Assembly: GCF_052857255.1 (NCBI RefSeq)
Contig: NC_135505.1
Location: forward strand, 43,292,520-43,356,519
Source: Amblyomma americanum
Lineage: Eukaryota > Arthropoda > Arachnida > Ixodida > Ixodidae
Length of the DNA stretch: 64,000 nucleotides
Direction: 5' to 3'
Shown here: piece after piece, positions 45,561-58,497 of the stretch
Position numbering within the stretch: position 1 is the stretch's first letter
Layout of the letters: each line of letters begins with the position of its first letter
The notes under the pieces: generated by a model
The model's input: only the letters and a program-made list of their open reading frames with translations
What the model was told of the DNA's origin: nothing
Database searches by the model: none
Program-made: the position numbers and the translations under genes

Positions 45561-46778
45561 TCATTGCATTGTCCAACATTTACTGCTATTTTCTTTCCCT
45601 TTTTTATTATTATTCTAATCTTGTATTGTAGCGCATTGTATTATATTGTCACCCATTTGCTGTTATCCCCCTCATTTTTTTGCTGTCATGTCGGTCTTCG
45701 CTTCATACATTGATGAATTGTTTACTCTGAATGGTCATTTGTCTTGCGGTAGATTGTACTTCCGACTCATTCCAATTCGTTTCTGGTGTTGGATTTATTG
45801 TTAGCCTTGTCTTTTGTCTGTATCTGTATGCGTGTGTACGGAGTGCCCCTCTAAGGATTGATTAGGAACTTGTATTATTTGATTTCTCTCGTGTTGCCAC
45901 AACCCTTGTCTGAATGGATATTTACAGGTCTTGTACAATGGCTCTTCTTTCCTTTTTTTCCCCTAATTTTCTTTCTTTTTCGTATTCTTTTTGTCTTTGT
46001 GCTCTTGTTTCTTTTTACTCTTCTTTTTATAGAGGCCTCGTTGGCATTCCTCTTTACCCCCCTCCCTTCACCCCTACCAGTTCCTCTGGAATGTTGCCTT
46101 CTGCATGTACAGGGGTCAAGCCCTTCACGCTTGTCACCAAAATACGCCCTTCACCCCTTTCCAAAGCAGCCCTGAGGTGGTAGAAAAGAATGCCCCCCTT
46201 TTTTTCCTTCTTTTTTTCTTTTTTTAAATGTCCTATTTTGTATTCTCTCGTGTTGCCACCACCCTTCTCTGAATGCATATTACCAAGCCTTGTACAATGG
46301 CTCTTCTTTCCTTTTTCACTACTTTCTTTTTTGCGTCTTTTTTCTTTATTAGAGGCCCCGTTTGCATTCCACTTTACTCCCCTCCTGCCCCCCCCCCCCC
46401 TACCAGTTTCTCTGGAATGTAGTTTCCTCCTTGTACAGTGGTGGAACCCTTCACGCTTGTCACCAAAATGCTGAGAGGAGCGACACCTCGAGGGCCTTTC
46501 CAAGGCAACCCTGAGGTGGTGGGAAAGAATCTCCACCTTTTTTATATTTTTTATATTTTTATTATGTTAATCGTATTGTTCTTTTCTTAGTTTAAAAAGA
46601 AAAAATCGGCCTCTCCGGAACACCTGCACCGATTCTCTCTCTTCCTTTGTTAAAAAAAAAGTTCTTCCTGGTCTCTTCCCTCCCCCCTAGTGTTCTGAAC
46701 TCGTGCTTTGCTGTAAACTTGTAAACTTTGTACCTCGCGCATTCTCTATAAAAACTGCGTGTTTCAAACGCTGTACTA

Positions 46779-46813
46779 CACTCGAAAAAGGCTGGTCCTC
46801 CAGCCGAAACGTC
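46779..46813 (+). ncRNA. Hammerhead-like motif, PLE1 right arm
   Basis: CACTCGAAAAAG, stem-loop GGCTGGTCCTCCAGCC, then GAAACGTC. The stem GGCTGG/CCAGCC closes a TCCT loop and is followed by GAAAC and GUC, as in stem II, GAAA box and cleavage-site region of a hammerhead. The 5' core box is CUCGAAAA and not CUGANGA, so activity is doubtful. Confidence 0.5.
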
Positions 46814-46894
46814 GTGAATTAAATCTTGTTATGTTTCTTCAATTTTTGGTTATTTTATATTATTTTGACGAAATCAGCTGCCAGAAATCACTTT

Positions 46895-46895
<1 letters not shown>

Positions 46896-46988
<93 letters not shown>
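46896..46988. repeat. (TA)n microsatellite
   Basis: 93 bp of AT/TA repeats between the two Penelope-like elements. Confidence 0.95.
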
Positions 46989-46991
<3 letters not shown>

Positions 46992-47030
46992 AGTATACGC
47001 TTCATTTAAGGAAACATTTTTATTTTACTC

Positions 47031-47067
47031 GACGTTTCGATCGGAGGACCGATCTTTTTCAAGAGTG
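47031..47067 (-). ncRNA. Hammerhead-like motif, PLE2
   Basis: Minus strand: CACTCTTGAAAAA, stem-loop GATCGGTCCTCCGATC, then GAAACGTC. The loop TCCT and GAAACGTC are identical to PLE1, while the stem GATCGG/CCGATC differs by paired changes from GGCTGG/CCAGCC. The 5' box is CUUGAAAA. Confidence 0.55.
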
Positions 47068-47254
47068 ACCATACAGTGCATGGGCGCGTGTTTTTATAGC
47101 ATGGGACTTGACACACAGAAGGCTTAAATAGAGAAGAAATAAAGAAAAGTAAAGAAAAGAAAAAGGGGGAGGGGGCAGCCGGGAGAACGGAACACAACAG
47201 ACACCTATGGCATATTAGGGAAGCAAAGGTGGCGCGTCGCGTACCCGTGAACTC

Positions 47255-47258
<4 letters not shown>

Positions 47259-47349
<91 letters not shown>

Positions 47350-47400
47350 GCGCGCGCGCGCACGCACGCACACGCACGCACGCACGCACGCACGCACACG
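47259..47400. repeat. (CA)n microsatellite with CG/CACG tail
   Basis: (CA)n from 47259 to about 47345, then (CG)n and CACG units to 47400. It produces spurious VCVCVC and THTHTH frames on both strands. Confidence 0.95.
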
Positions 47401-48055
47401 AGGCGAAAGAGGGAGGCCGGGCTGGGTGCGCACGCGGCTACGCGACAAGAAAAAGAAAAATGAAAAAGAGAGAGAGAGAAGCAAAAGCAGAGAAAAAGGG
47501 TAAAGCAAAGAAGAAACGTGGTGAGGCTTAACAAAAGAAGGGATGCGTCCGCCAATTGTGGGTTTCGGTATGCCTCTGGCCGCGTATGTGCGGCCACGTG
47601 AGACTCCGAAAGATGGCCCGGACGAGCCGCTAAAACCAGATGAGCTTCCAATAGGAGGACCAGATGGAAAGGCTTGTTGACAGGAATGCAAAAAAACAAG
47701 AGGTATAGCACAGAGAAATTTCAAAAAATAAAAAATATATATAATGACAAAAAAGAAGAAAGAGAAGGGGACATATGGCCCTCGCGGGACCAATGAATGA
47801 GTTGAACAGCAGATGGAAACAAGCCGAAACTGACATGCAACAGGGGTATGACCTCAGACGACTCAGTCAGTGGTGGTACTTTGTCTATTAGGGTTGAAAT
47901 TTTCTTTGGTTTCTGCCATCGAAAGAGACGATAGGGTGCCATGGTTTTCGTTGATGCCCTTTTACACTGTGTTAAATTTGAAAATAAAGTATGGTTCTCG
48001 TTGTTCGCGCTCCCGGGTGTTTCTAAAGCTACTCTGCAATATCGTTACTTTAAGT

Positions 48056-48784
48056 TTATAGAACTCGTAGCCTTTTTCGCCGAGGTGTCTGACATTCGCC
48101 ACCCTCGAGCATGTAAACAACATTACTAGAATCACAGTTTAAGTCCTCTCGGATAACATGTTTGAAATCTGAATGGGTACTTTTAGTCAGTGCTGTTGTT
48201 TGCATGTGTTTGCAAACTTGGTATCTGTTCTTTCCGCAAGGTGTGCAACCCACAGGCTTCGGTTTATTAACCGTTGAGTGCACAAAGTGTTTTTGTAAAT
48301 TTTTTGGCCTTCTGTATGTTGCCTGGGGGACCAATGGAAAAAGTTTTGAGAGCCGCTCACTTTGTTCTATGATATTGAAGTGTGTTTGAAGGAGTTTGTT
48401 AATATTCGGTACGTTGTCTGTGAACGTCAGTACTAGATTAGAGCGATTCGGTGTTGGCGGGGATTCCGCAGGGATGTTATTACGGTTAGTAACTTCCGCC
48501 GTTTTAATGACATCGTTCATGATTGAAGACGGGTAGCGCTGTTTCTTTAAAATTTCGCCCATGTGTTTAGCATTTTTTTGAAAATCTTCTGATCGAGAGC
48601 AAATGCGTTTGGATCGGATAGCCTGTGAGTACGGAATTGAAGTTTTGCAATGGCGTGGGTGGAAACTGTTGAAATGAAGATACTGTTGTCTGTCTGTGGG
48701 TTTTTTATAAACGCTAGTGATTAATGCACCCCTGTCAACACGAACAAGCACATCAAGGAAGTTAATGCTATTAGTTGAGTACAT
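48056..48784 (-). pseudogene. PLE2: RT C-terminal part and start of the GIY-YIG domain
   Basis: 242-codon open frame: SINFLDVLVRVDRGALITSV, YKKPTDRQQYLHFNSFHPRH, CKTSIPYSQAIRSKRICSR, then VPNINKLLQTHFNIIEQSER, a Cys linker (GCTPCGKNRYQVC) and CDSSNVVYMLE, the opening of a GIY-YIG endonuclease. After this, frames break; the remainder of the endonuclease is recognisable only as scattered pieces down to about 47900 (for example ILNFTQCLKGINENHG). The RT catalytic part is absent because of 5' truncation. Confidence 0.88.
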
Positions 48785-48787
48785 GTG

Positions 48788-50695
48788 TGTGAAAGAGATA
48801 GTTCATAGTTCACCTGACTGACTTGGCGGAGTAACTCGTGGGGGCCAAAATATCCGCGCAGAAGCTTTTCGGAGTGCCCGGGAATGCGAACTGGGCTCCA
48901 AACCCATACTGGTTCGTCGAGATGGCAACCAACAGCTCTGTGGCGGACGTTATAGCGGCGAGCGTCGTGGGCGTGCTGGTGCTCAATGCGCTGTCGAGCA
49001 AAGCGCGCCGTTTCTTGTAGAGTAGTATTATATGTAAATGTGACGTAAGGTAGTATGGCGTCCCAGTTCAGGTGGTCTGCGTCAACATACATGAACATTA
49101 TGTCGGCGATCGTCTTGCTGATATGTTCAGGGAGTCCGTTCGTTTGAGGGTGGTAAGCGGTTGTTGTGCGGTGACTTGTGCCGCTAAGGTGCATAACCTC
49201 CGGCGTAAGGGCCGAGGTGAACGTTGTTCTCCTGTCAGTTACAACGACGATGGGCGCACCGTGAGGAATCACAATTCTTTAAACGAAAAAGTTCGCAATT
49301 TCGTCAGCGGTGCCACGGGGAAGAGGTTTAGTCTCACAGTATCGGCTGAGGTATTCGGCGGCGACCACAATGTAGCGGTTACTCAGCGAGGACGCAGAAA
49401 ATGGGCCGAGCAAGTCCTTGTCGATTTGATGGAAGGGGACTTGCGGCGGATCAATAGCTTGCGGTAGTCCGGCTGGCTTAGTCGGCGGCGTCTAGCGACG
49501 TTGGCACTCGCGGAAAGTTCTGATGCAACGATGGGCAACTGCAGCAACCCTGGGCCAGTAGTACTTTTGGGGAATCGGCGCCACAGTGCGGGAAAAACCC
49601 AGGTGCCCAGAAGATGGGTCATCATGGCACGCCTGTAGGAATTCGTCGCGCAAGGCCGCAGGTACGTGGAGCAGAAAGACGGCTTCCATTGGGTTGTAGT
49701 TTTTCCTATACAGAACGCCATCGCGCAAACAGAAGTACGACAGTCCATGTGAGAAGATTCGCGAGGGTGACTCAGCGCTTCCTTCAAGATAGTGAATGTT
49801 AAGCCGTAGTTCACTGTCGTCTCTTTGGTGTTGAGTGAGGACGGACGTGGAGATGGCGCCGAGAAAGACAGAATAGTCGTCGGGGTCAGCTCGGTTGTTC
49901 TCGATAGGAGCACGAGACAGACAGTCGGCATCACTGTGCTTCCGACCGGCCTTATGAACGATGGTGACATCGAACTCTTGAAGGCGAAGGCTGCAGCGTG
50001 CAAGCCGTCCCGAGGGATCTTTGAGGTTCGCCAGCCAACACAGCGAGTGGTGGTCACTGACGACCCTGAAAGGGCGGCCATGTAAGTACGGGCGAAATTT
50101 GGTCACTGCCCACACAACGGCCAGGCATTCTTTTTCGGTGGTGGAATAGTTTGCCACAGATCGTGACAAGGTGCGGCTCGCGTATGCGATTACGCGTTCG
50201 AGACCATCCTGCCACTGCACAAGCACCGCACCAAGGCAGATGTTGCTGGCGTCTGTGTGCTGTTCAGTGTCGGCTTACTCGTCGAGATGGCCAGGGACGG
50301 GCGTACTTTGGAGACGAGTGCGGATGTCTTCGAAATCCTGTTGTTGTTCCCGGCCTCAGAAGAACAGTTCGGCATCTTTCGTGAGGCGGGCCAGGGGCTC
50401 AGCGATCTGGGTGAAGTTCCGCAGAAAACGCTGACAATAGGCCGAGAGATCCTGAAAGCGACGCGCACTTCGCATTTCGGTTAACACGGAAAAACTAGCG
50501 ACGGCGGCTGTCTTATCGGGGTCAGGACTAACTGCCTTAGCACTCTCGATGTGGCCCAGAAATTTCAACTTCTCGAAAGCGAAGTGACACTTTGCGGGCT
50601 TCAGAGAAAGACCGGTCCAACGAACAGCTGCAAACACGCGCGCAGGCGCCTCAGGTGCTCTTCGAAAGTGGCGCAGAACATGACAACAATGTCTG
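48788..50695 (-). pseudogene. Ty3/Gypsy pol fragment (copy 2): RT end, RNase H, integrase
   Basis: Minus strand. It begins inside the RT right after the catalytic loop (VVMFCATFEEHLRRL near 50640-50690), then GLSLKPAKCHFAFEKLKFLG and RFLRNFTQIAEPLARLTKDA. RNase H follows at 50226-49950 (ERVIAYASRTLSRSV, EKECLAVVWAVTKFRPYLHG, DADCLSRAP), then the integrase zinc region (HDDPSSGHLGFSRT; one Cys of the CxxC is changed), and the core (VVVTDRRTTFTS, TTAYHPQTNGLPE) to 48795. Frameshifts near 50350, 49500 and 49280. Both ends are cut: by PLE2 on the left and by repeat R on the right. Same family as the decayed copy at 58579-63080. Confidence 0.9.
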
Positions 50696-50700
50696 TATTA

Positions 50701-53331
<2,631 letters not shown>

Positions 53332-53334
53332 TTT

Positions 53335-53350
53335 TGGTGGCAGCGGTGGG
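53335..53350 (+). other. Primer binding site (tRNA-Leu type)
   Basis: TGGTGGCAGCGGTGGG, 3 bp after the LTR; complementary to a tRNA 3' end CCCACCGCTGCCACCA, which fits a leucine tRNA. Confidence 0.65.
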
Positions 53351-53353
53351 ATC

Positions 53354-56300
53354 ATGCCGCTCACCCGCTCCCGGAATCAAGCACCCGACGTGCCAGACGA
53401 CAGGAGTCCACCACCAGCCGATAGCGCCGACGACGCGGCGGCCGGCGCCGCTAGACCTAGGCGCTCGGAGGGGCTCGGCTCTTCGCAGCAGCCGGACGCC
53501 GGTGTTGAGCGCCTCCTGGATACAGACACCCAACGGATGGACGCATGGGAGGCCCGTCTGACTGCCCAGGCTGGGGAGATGGAAGCTCTCCGGCGCGAAC
53601 TCCGTCGCCTAGTGCCAGCCGAGCCGAGCACAGGTCAGGTGCCTTTGGGCGTCCCCGCCGCCGCTGTTTACTGCTCTGCCGTCGCTGGGCCTGCGGTCGT
53701 GGCCGCCAATGGCGTGCTCGGCGCGGGTGCGTCCTCGCCGCAGTGTTCGTTGGACGTTGTGGAATTGCCCACATTTGACGGCACCATCTCGTGGGATGCT
53801 TACCGCATCCAGCTGGACGGTATTGCGGCGGCGAGAGGCTGGGACGAGCAAATGAAGGCATGGATGCTCGTTGCAAAACTGAGGGGCCGCGCCACCGAGC
53901 TGCTGCAGAACGTGCCGCCCGACCAGCTGGGCTCTTACACTGTTCTGGCGGGCCTCCTCGCCGACCACTATGGTGCCTCAGGTCAACCCCGTGTGCAGTA
54001 CCACCGCCTGCGAGCCCGCCGTCACGAGCCCGGGGAGACGTACCAGGACCTCGCCGCCGCCATTGAGCACCTGGCTCTGCAGTCGCTGCCGGGAGCGCCT
54101 CAGAACGCCGTGGCCCTGGTCGGCACCGAGGCGTTTGTCGACGCCATCCGACTCCCCGAGGTGCAGCGCTTGGTCCGCTCTGGCCGTCCTGATTCCGTCC
54201 GCGCCGCCATGGCGCTCGCCATCGAAGCGGAATTGACTTTGCTGGCCACGCGGGGGTCGCCACCGTCTGCCGAGCGCAGCGTCCGGGTGCAGGCTCCTCG
54301 GTCCGCAGCCCCAACTGCGGCCTCTATCCGACGCCTGCGTAACGACGTCCGCATGACCTGCTTCCGCTGCGGCCTGCGGGGACACTACGCGAGGGACTGC
54401 GCCGGCCCTCCAACGTCGGGAAACGATTTGGCGGAACTCCGGGGGCACCGGTACGCCGAACATTCCGTCCCCACACTCCTTCGTTCTCCGCGTCCCCTCC
54501 TTTCGTCGGCTCCGATTACCACTGATGCTCCTTACGTGCTCGTCGACGTCGCCCTGCTTGACCGGCACGTAAAGGCTTTGGTTGACACTGGAGCGGCTGT
54601 CAATGTACTGCACAAATCGTTTGTTGCTAACGCGCCCCACCTGCGTCTGCCAGCCGCCAAAACCCGGCTCTTAGCTTTTAACGGCACCCCTGTGAAGCAA
54701 GTCGGACGTGTCGTCGTCAACCTGACAGCACTCGGAAATACCATCTTCACCGAGTTTGTTGTCGCAGACAGCCCTATTTGGCCAGTGGTCCTCGGGTGCG
54801 GGTGGTGCCAGCAAGCCGGAGTCGTCCTTAATGTTACTAGAACCAAACCACGGGCGAGCCGCACTCTCTGTGGGCCGGGCTGGCTTAGCCGGGTTTCCAG
54901 CCTCAGTGTCGCCCTGTGGCAGTCCCTGGTGTCGGCGACCAAGCGTGCCTCAGCATCTCTGCGTGACCTCGCGACGAAGCGGCCGTGTCGAGTCAAGCCG
55001 TTCGACGTCACTACCGTGACTGCGGCGTCCGCCGTGACCCTGCCACCGGGTGCGGCAACGTGGGTGTATGCCAAGCTTGACAGTCCGGTCACAGCAGACG
55101 TGCTGTTCGAACCCATCCGGTGTTCAGCTCCAGCCCGTCAGGTGACCTCCCCTCGAAGCCTTCTGCCTGTGCTCAAAGGAGAGGCCCACGTATTTATGCT
55201 CAACATCAGCAGCGTACCTCTCGCGCTGACTCCCGGCACGCAATTGGGTACAGCCTCAGTTTTGGACCCCGGGTCACCAGTGGCGTCTCTGCAACCTGAA
55301 GCCCCGCCTCGCCACCCTCCAGCGCCGGCGATCCTATCATGGGAAGAATTTAACTTTGGACCCAGCCTGACCTGCGCGGAGCTCGCCTCTCTGAAGACCT
55401 TGCTGCTCGAGCATCGCAGTTGCCTTGCTCTCAGCGCCGGTGAACTCGGGTGCACTTCCTGGGCTCAACACCGGATCAACACCGAAAACCGCGGGCCCGT
55501 TCATCACCAACCTCGCCGTGTAGCGCCAGCCGAGCGGAGAGTCATCCAGCAGCACGTGTGCGACATGCTTGACCAGGGAATCATTGCCCCTTCTTGTAGC
55601 CCTTGGTCCTCCCCTGTCGTCCTTGTGCGCAAGAAAGATGGAACACTCCGCTTCTGCGTTGACTATCGGAGGCTAAATGCTATTACTAATTGCGACGTGT
55701 ACCCGCTGCCTCGCCTCGACGATGCGCTTCACCGCCTGAAGGGGGCCCGTTATTTTTCCACGCTAGATCTGCTCTCGGGCTACTGGCAGGTGCCTGTTCA
55801 CCCCGATGATGCGGAAAAGACGGCTTTCGTGACTCCCGACGGCCTTTACCAGTTCAACCGTATGCCCTTCGGTCTCTCGAACGCTCCAGCCACCTTCCAG
55901 CGTCTCATGGACCGAGTCTTAGGCCATTTGAAGTGGACTATGGCGTTGGTCTACCTGGATGACGTAATTGTCTACGCGGCTACATTTGAAGAACACCAGA
56001 GACGCCTCAAACTCGTCCTCGAAGCCCTTACCTCTGCGGGGCTTCGCTTAAAACCAAAAAAATGTTTCTTCGGTTTCGCGGAGGTGACGTACTTGGGTCA
56101 CGTTGTGAGCCGGCATGGCATCCGTCCCGACCCTGAAAAGCTAAAAGCGCTTACAGCTTACGAAGCTCCCACCACCGCCAAGGAGCTCAAAAGTTTCCTT
56201 GGATTTGCTTCGTATTTCCGTCGTTTCATTCCGGACTTTGCCAAGCGCAGCGCTCCATTGACCGCCCTGCTGAAGAAGAATGCACCGTGGAGTTGGACGC

Positions 56301-58108
56301 AGGCCCAACAGCTCGCGTTTCTTGACGTCAAGCACGCCCTCCTCGAGCCTCCTACATTGGCCCATTACGACGAATCGGCCCCCATCGTCCTCCACACGGA
56401 TGCCAGCCAAGATGGGCTCGGCGCTGTCCTCCTGCAAGAAGACGAGTCTGGTGACCACAAAGTCCTAGCTTATGCCAGCCGCCAGCTTTCCGACGTTGAG
56501 CGCCGCCGCCACTCTTCAGAACTCGAGTGCCTCGCCGTTGTCTGGGCCGTCGAGAAGTTCCGTCCCTACCTGTACGGCCGTCACTTCACCATAGTCACGG
56601 ACAATAGCGCTCTCACTTGGCTGCAGTCCGCCAAACATTTGAATGCCAAGATTGCACGCTGGTCCCTGCAACTTCAAGAGTACAATTTCTCAATAGTGCA
56701 TCGGCGCGGCTCTGCCCATCAAGATGCCGATTTCCTTTCTCGCCACCCTTGTTCCGTGACGGCTTTGACGGACCTGAGGACTGCACAAACGCAAGATCCC
56801 GCCATTGCTGCCATAATCCACTCCCTTGGCACCGCCGCCGGCGCAGGCCTCCGCCAACTACGCCGGGTCTATCGAATGAAGGACGACCTCTTGTGTCATG
56901 TGAGGCGGCTCCGTGGTCGACCACCCGTCTGGTTGCCAGTTGTGCCGGCAACACTGCGGTCGCAAATCTTGCGCGGCTTACACGACGCTCCCACGGCTGG
57001 TCACCTTGGTCGCGGCAAGACCTACGCACGAGTGTCGGAGCGGTTTTGGTGGCCTAATATGTCCAGAGATGTCAAGGAACACGTGGCGTCCTGCCAGACA
57101 TGCCAGTACAGAAAACCGTCCACAGGTGTAACCAAGCCACCCCCGCAGGCTTTTTCGCCACCAAGTTCACATTTCGAGCTGGTTGGACTGGATCATTTGG
57201 GCCCGTTTCCGAAGACGCGTGCCGGCAACCGGTATGTTCTGGTTGCGATCGACTACTTCTCCAAGTGGGTCGAAGCACTGCCCGTTCCAGACACGTCGTC
57301 CGCTCATGCCGTCGCGTTTTTGGAACAGCATCTCGTTCTTCGGCACGGTGTTCCCCGGCGCCTCATCACGGACCGTGGGAGCTGCTTTATGTCCCATGAA
57401 TTCGAGCGAGCCCTCCGCTCCTTCGGCATTGCGCATTCCACTACATCCGTCAATCATCCGCAGTGCAATGGCCTCGTGGAGCGTGTTAACCGTACCCTCA
57501 CGGATATACTCGCATCCTACGTCGCTCCGTCCCACACAAACTGGGATCGTTTTGTTTCTGCTGCAGCTTTTGCAGTCAACACTGCAGCGCAAGAAACAAC
57601 GCATGTCACGCCGTTCTCAGTCGTCTACGGCAGAACGCCCTCCATCCCTCTCGACGCGCAGTTGGGCCTTCCCCATCCTACTGCGTCACCAACTGAATCT
57701 GCTCAACGACTTCATTCCGCCCGCCTCGACGCCCAGCGCAACCTCCTCACGGCTCACGCGCGTGTGCAAGCGGCCAACGCGGCAGCACCACCACATCCCC
57801 CCTTCCGGCCCGGTGACTTGGTCCTCGTTCGCCGCACCATCCGTGCGACTGGCCGTGCCGCAAAGCTCTTGCCCCGATACCGCGGCCCTTACCGTGTCGT
57901 TGCCCGACTCGGCCCCGTGACATACCGCCTCGAAGACCTGCCAGAGCATCGACCATGCGGTGTGCACCACATTTTCCCAGAGCATGTTTCAAACATGAAG
58001 CGATATGTCTACGGCGCCTGCAGTGACTCCGACTTAGCTACCGGGTCCTCATCAGTGCCGTCGTCGCCTGCTGGCTCCATGCCTTCCCCACGCAATGCAG
58101 TCCCATAA
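53354..58108 (+). CDS. Gag-Pol polyprotein of the intact Gypsy element (1584 aa)
   Basis: Single frame from ATG 53354, 22 bp after the LTR, to TAA 58106-58108. Domains in order: Gag capsid region (about 130-300), one CCHC zinc knuckle (CFRCGLRGHYARDC, Cys336 to Cys349), aspartic protease (ALVDTGAAVNVLH, Asp411), RT (FCVDYRRLNAIT, LDLLSGYWQV, catalytic YLDD at 867-870, LGFASYFRRFI), RNase H (Asp1016, Glu1058, Asp1083), integrase zinc finger (His1210, His1217, Cys1247, Cys1250), integrase core Asp1280, Asp1340 and Glu1376 with the 35-residue D-E spacing, and a GPY/F module (RYRGPYRVVARLGPVTYRL). Every catalytic residue I can place is present and there is no stop or frameshift. Gag and Pol share one frame, so no ribosomal frameshift is needed. 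Codons are GC-rich at third positions compared with neighbours. Probably a recent, potentially active copy. Confidence 0.95.
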   Translation: MPLTRSRNQAPDVPDDRSPPPADSADDAAAGAARPRRSEGLGSSQQPDAGVERLLDTDTQRMDAWEARLTAQAGEMEALRRELRRLVPAEPSTGQVPLGVPAAAVYCSAVAGPAVVAANGVLGAGASSPQCSLDVVELPTFDGTISWDAYRIQLDGIAAARGWDEQMKAWMLVAKLRGRATELLQNVPPDQLGSYTVLAGLLADHYGASGQPRVQYHRLRARRHEPGETYQDLAAAIEHLALQSLPGAPQNAVALVGTEAFVDAIRLPEVQRLVRSGRPDSVRAAMALAIEAELTLLATRGSPPSAERSVRVQAPRSAAPTAASIRRLRNDVRMTCFRCGLRGHYARDCAGPPTSGNDLAELRGHRYAEHSVPTLLRSPRPLLSSAPITTDAPYVLVDVALLDRHVKALVDTGAAVNVLHKSFVANAPHLRLPAAKTRLLAFNGTPVKQVGRVVVNLTALGNTIFTEFVVADSPIWPVVLGCGWCQQAGVVLNVTRTKPRASRTLCGPGWLSRVSSLSVALWQSLVSATKRASASLRDLATKRPCRVKPFDVTTVTAASAVTLPPGAATWVYAKLDSPVTADVLFEPIRCSAPARQVTSPRSLLPVLKGEAHVFMLNISSVPLALTPGTQLGTASVLDPGSPVASLQPEAPPRHPPAPAILSWEEFNFGPSLTCAELASLKTLLLEHRSCLALSAGELGCTSWAQHRINTENRGPVHHQPRRVAPAERRVIQQHVCDMLDQGIIAPSCSPWSSPVVLVRKKDGTLRFCVDYRRLNAITNCDVYPLPRLDDALHRLKGARYFSTLDLLSGYWQVPVHPDDAEKTAFVTPDGLYQFNRMPFGLSNAPATFQRLMDRVLGHLKWTMALVYLDDVIVYAATFEEHQRRLKLVLEALTSAGLRLKPKKCFFGFAEVTYLGHVVSRHGIRPDPEKLKALTAYEAPTTAKELKSFLGFASYFRRFIPDFAKRSAPLTALLKKNAPWSWTQAQQLAFLDVKHALLEPPTLAHYDESAPIVLHTDASQDGLGAVLLQEDESGDHKVLAYASRQLSDVERRRHSSELECLAVVWAVEKFRPYLYGRHFTIVTDNSALTWLQSAKHLNAKIARWSLQLQEYNFSIVHRRGSAHQDADFLSRHPCSVTALTDLRTAQTQDPAIAAIIHSLGTAAGAGLRQLRRVYRMKDDLLCHVRRLRGRPPVWLPVVPATLRSQILRGLHDAPTAGHLGRGKTYARVSERFWWPNMSRDVKEHVASCQTCQYRKPSTGVTKPPPQAFSPPSSHFELVGLDHLGPFPKTRAGNRYVLVAIDYFSKWVEALPVPDTSSAHAVAFLEQHLVLRHGVPRRLITDRGSCFMSHEFERALRSFGIAHSTTSVNHPQCNGLVERVNRTLTDILASYVAPSHTNWDRFVSAAAFAVNTAAQETTHVTPFSVVYGRTPSIPLDAQLGLPHPTASPTESAQRLHSARLDAQRNLLTAHARVQAANAAAPPHPPFRPGDLVLVRRTIRATGRAAKLLPRYRGPYRVVARLGPVTYRLEDLPEHRPCGVHHIFPEHVSNMKRYVYGACSDSDLATGSSSVPSSPAGSMPSPRNAVP

Positions 58109-58325
58109 ACGGATCGCCGCTCAATATGCATAAAACTCCCTGAAGTTAGCCTAACCGGTGTGGGACCTTCTTCGGCGACTGCAGACACCTTCGCCCAGTT
58201 CGAATTCAACGAAGAGTGTGACCGTTTCCTATCTGCGAGCCCACATTGCATCGCCCCAGGAAACCCTGCATCAAAGCACGGCCTGACTTCTCCGCCCCCC
58301 CCCCCCCCCCCCCCGGTGGAAAAGG
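58109..58325 (+). other. Gypsy 3' untranslated region with C20 and polypurine tract
   Basis: About 215 bp between the stop and the 3' LTR. A run of 20 C (58295-58314) directly precedes GGTGGAAAAGG (58315-58325), the likely polypurine tract priming plus-strand synthesis, next to the LTR start TGATAC. Confidence 0.75.
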
Positions 58326-58493
58326 TGATACACGAATAAAAGAAGAGGCGGAGAGCGAGCGCGCGGCGCTAGCACGAGGGGGATAGAACGAGAAAGCTTG
58401 GCCGCCGCCGGTCGTGCTTCGCCGGCTCTCCTCCGTACTGCTGCTATATTTCTCTGGGCGGGCCCGTGGCCACTCCGTGGCATCCCACACCGT

Positions 58494-58497
<4 letters not shown>
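58326..58497 (+). repeat. 3' LTR of the intact Gypsy
   Basis: 172 bp, TGATACACGAATAAAAGAAG to CCCACACCGTAACA. Lacks 13 bp of the GAGCG-rich segment present in the 5' LTR. Confidence 0.9.

Larger units (their letters stand above)
41760..46858 (-). mobile_element. Penelope-like element 1 with inverted terminal arms
   Basis: Central minus-strand coding region (RT plus GIY-YIG endonuclease) is flanked by arms that are inverted copies of each other: about 41762-43030 and 45580-46855. Paired landmarks are TTGAAGAAACATAAGATTTA at the left edge and its complement AAATCTTGTTATGTTTCTTC at the right edge, the hammerhead-like motif, and TTGGACAATGCAAGTG near 43015 with CATTGTCCAACATTTACTGC near 45565. 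The arms contain purine-rich, GC-poor low-complexity sequence and G11-G13 runs. Arms are clearly diverged by indels. Penelope-type elements are known with terminal repeats in either orientation. Confidence 0.85.
46989..48787 (-). mobile_element. Penelope-like element 2, 5'-truncated
   Basis: A different PLE family from PLE1. The 3' end lies at the (TA)n edge (CGAAGTATACGCTTCATTTA) with a hammerhead-like motif at 47031-47067. A 3' untranslated region follows, carrying the (CA)n tract. The coding part ends abruptly at about 48787, in the RT region just upstream of INFLDVLVRV, where Gypsy integrase sequence begins. 5' truncation during insertion into the Gypsy copy explains this junction. Confidence 0.8.

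Noticed and set aside
47006..47793. Open frames rich in VCVC, THTH or ARAR on both strands
   Set aside because: Created by the (CA)n/(CACG)n microsatellite.
53457..54314. 285-codon minus-strand frame inside the intact Gypsy gag, and other frames over 53232-58000
   Set aside because: Antisense or shifted shadows of a GC-rich 1584-codon frame whose domains are all recognisable.
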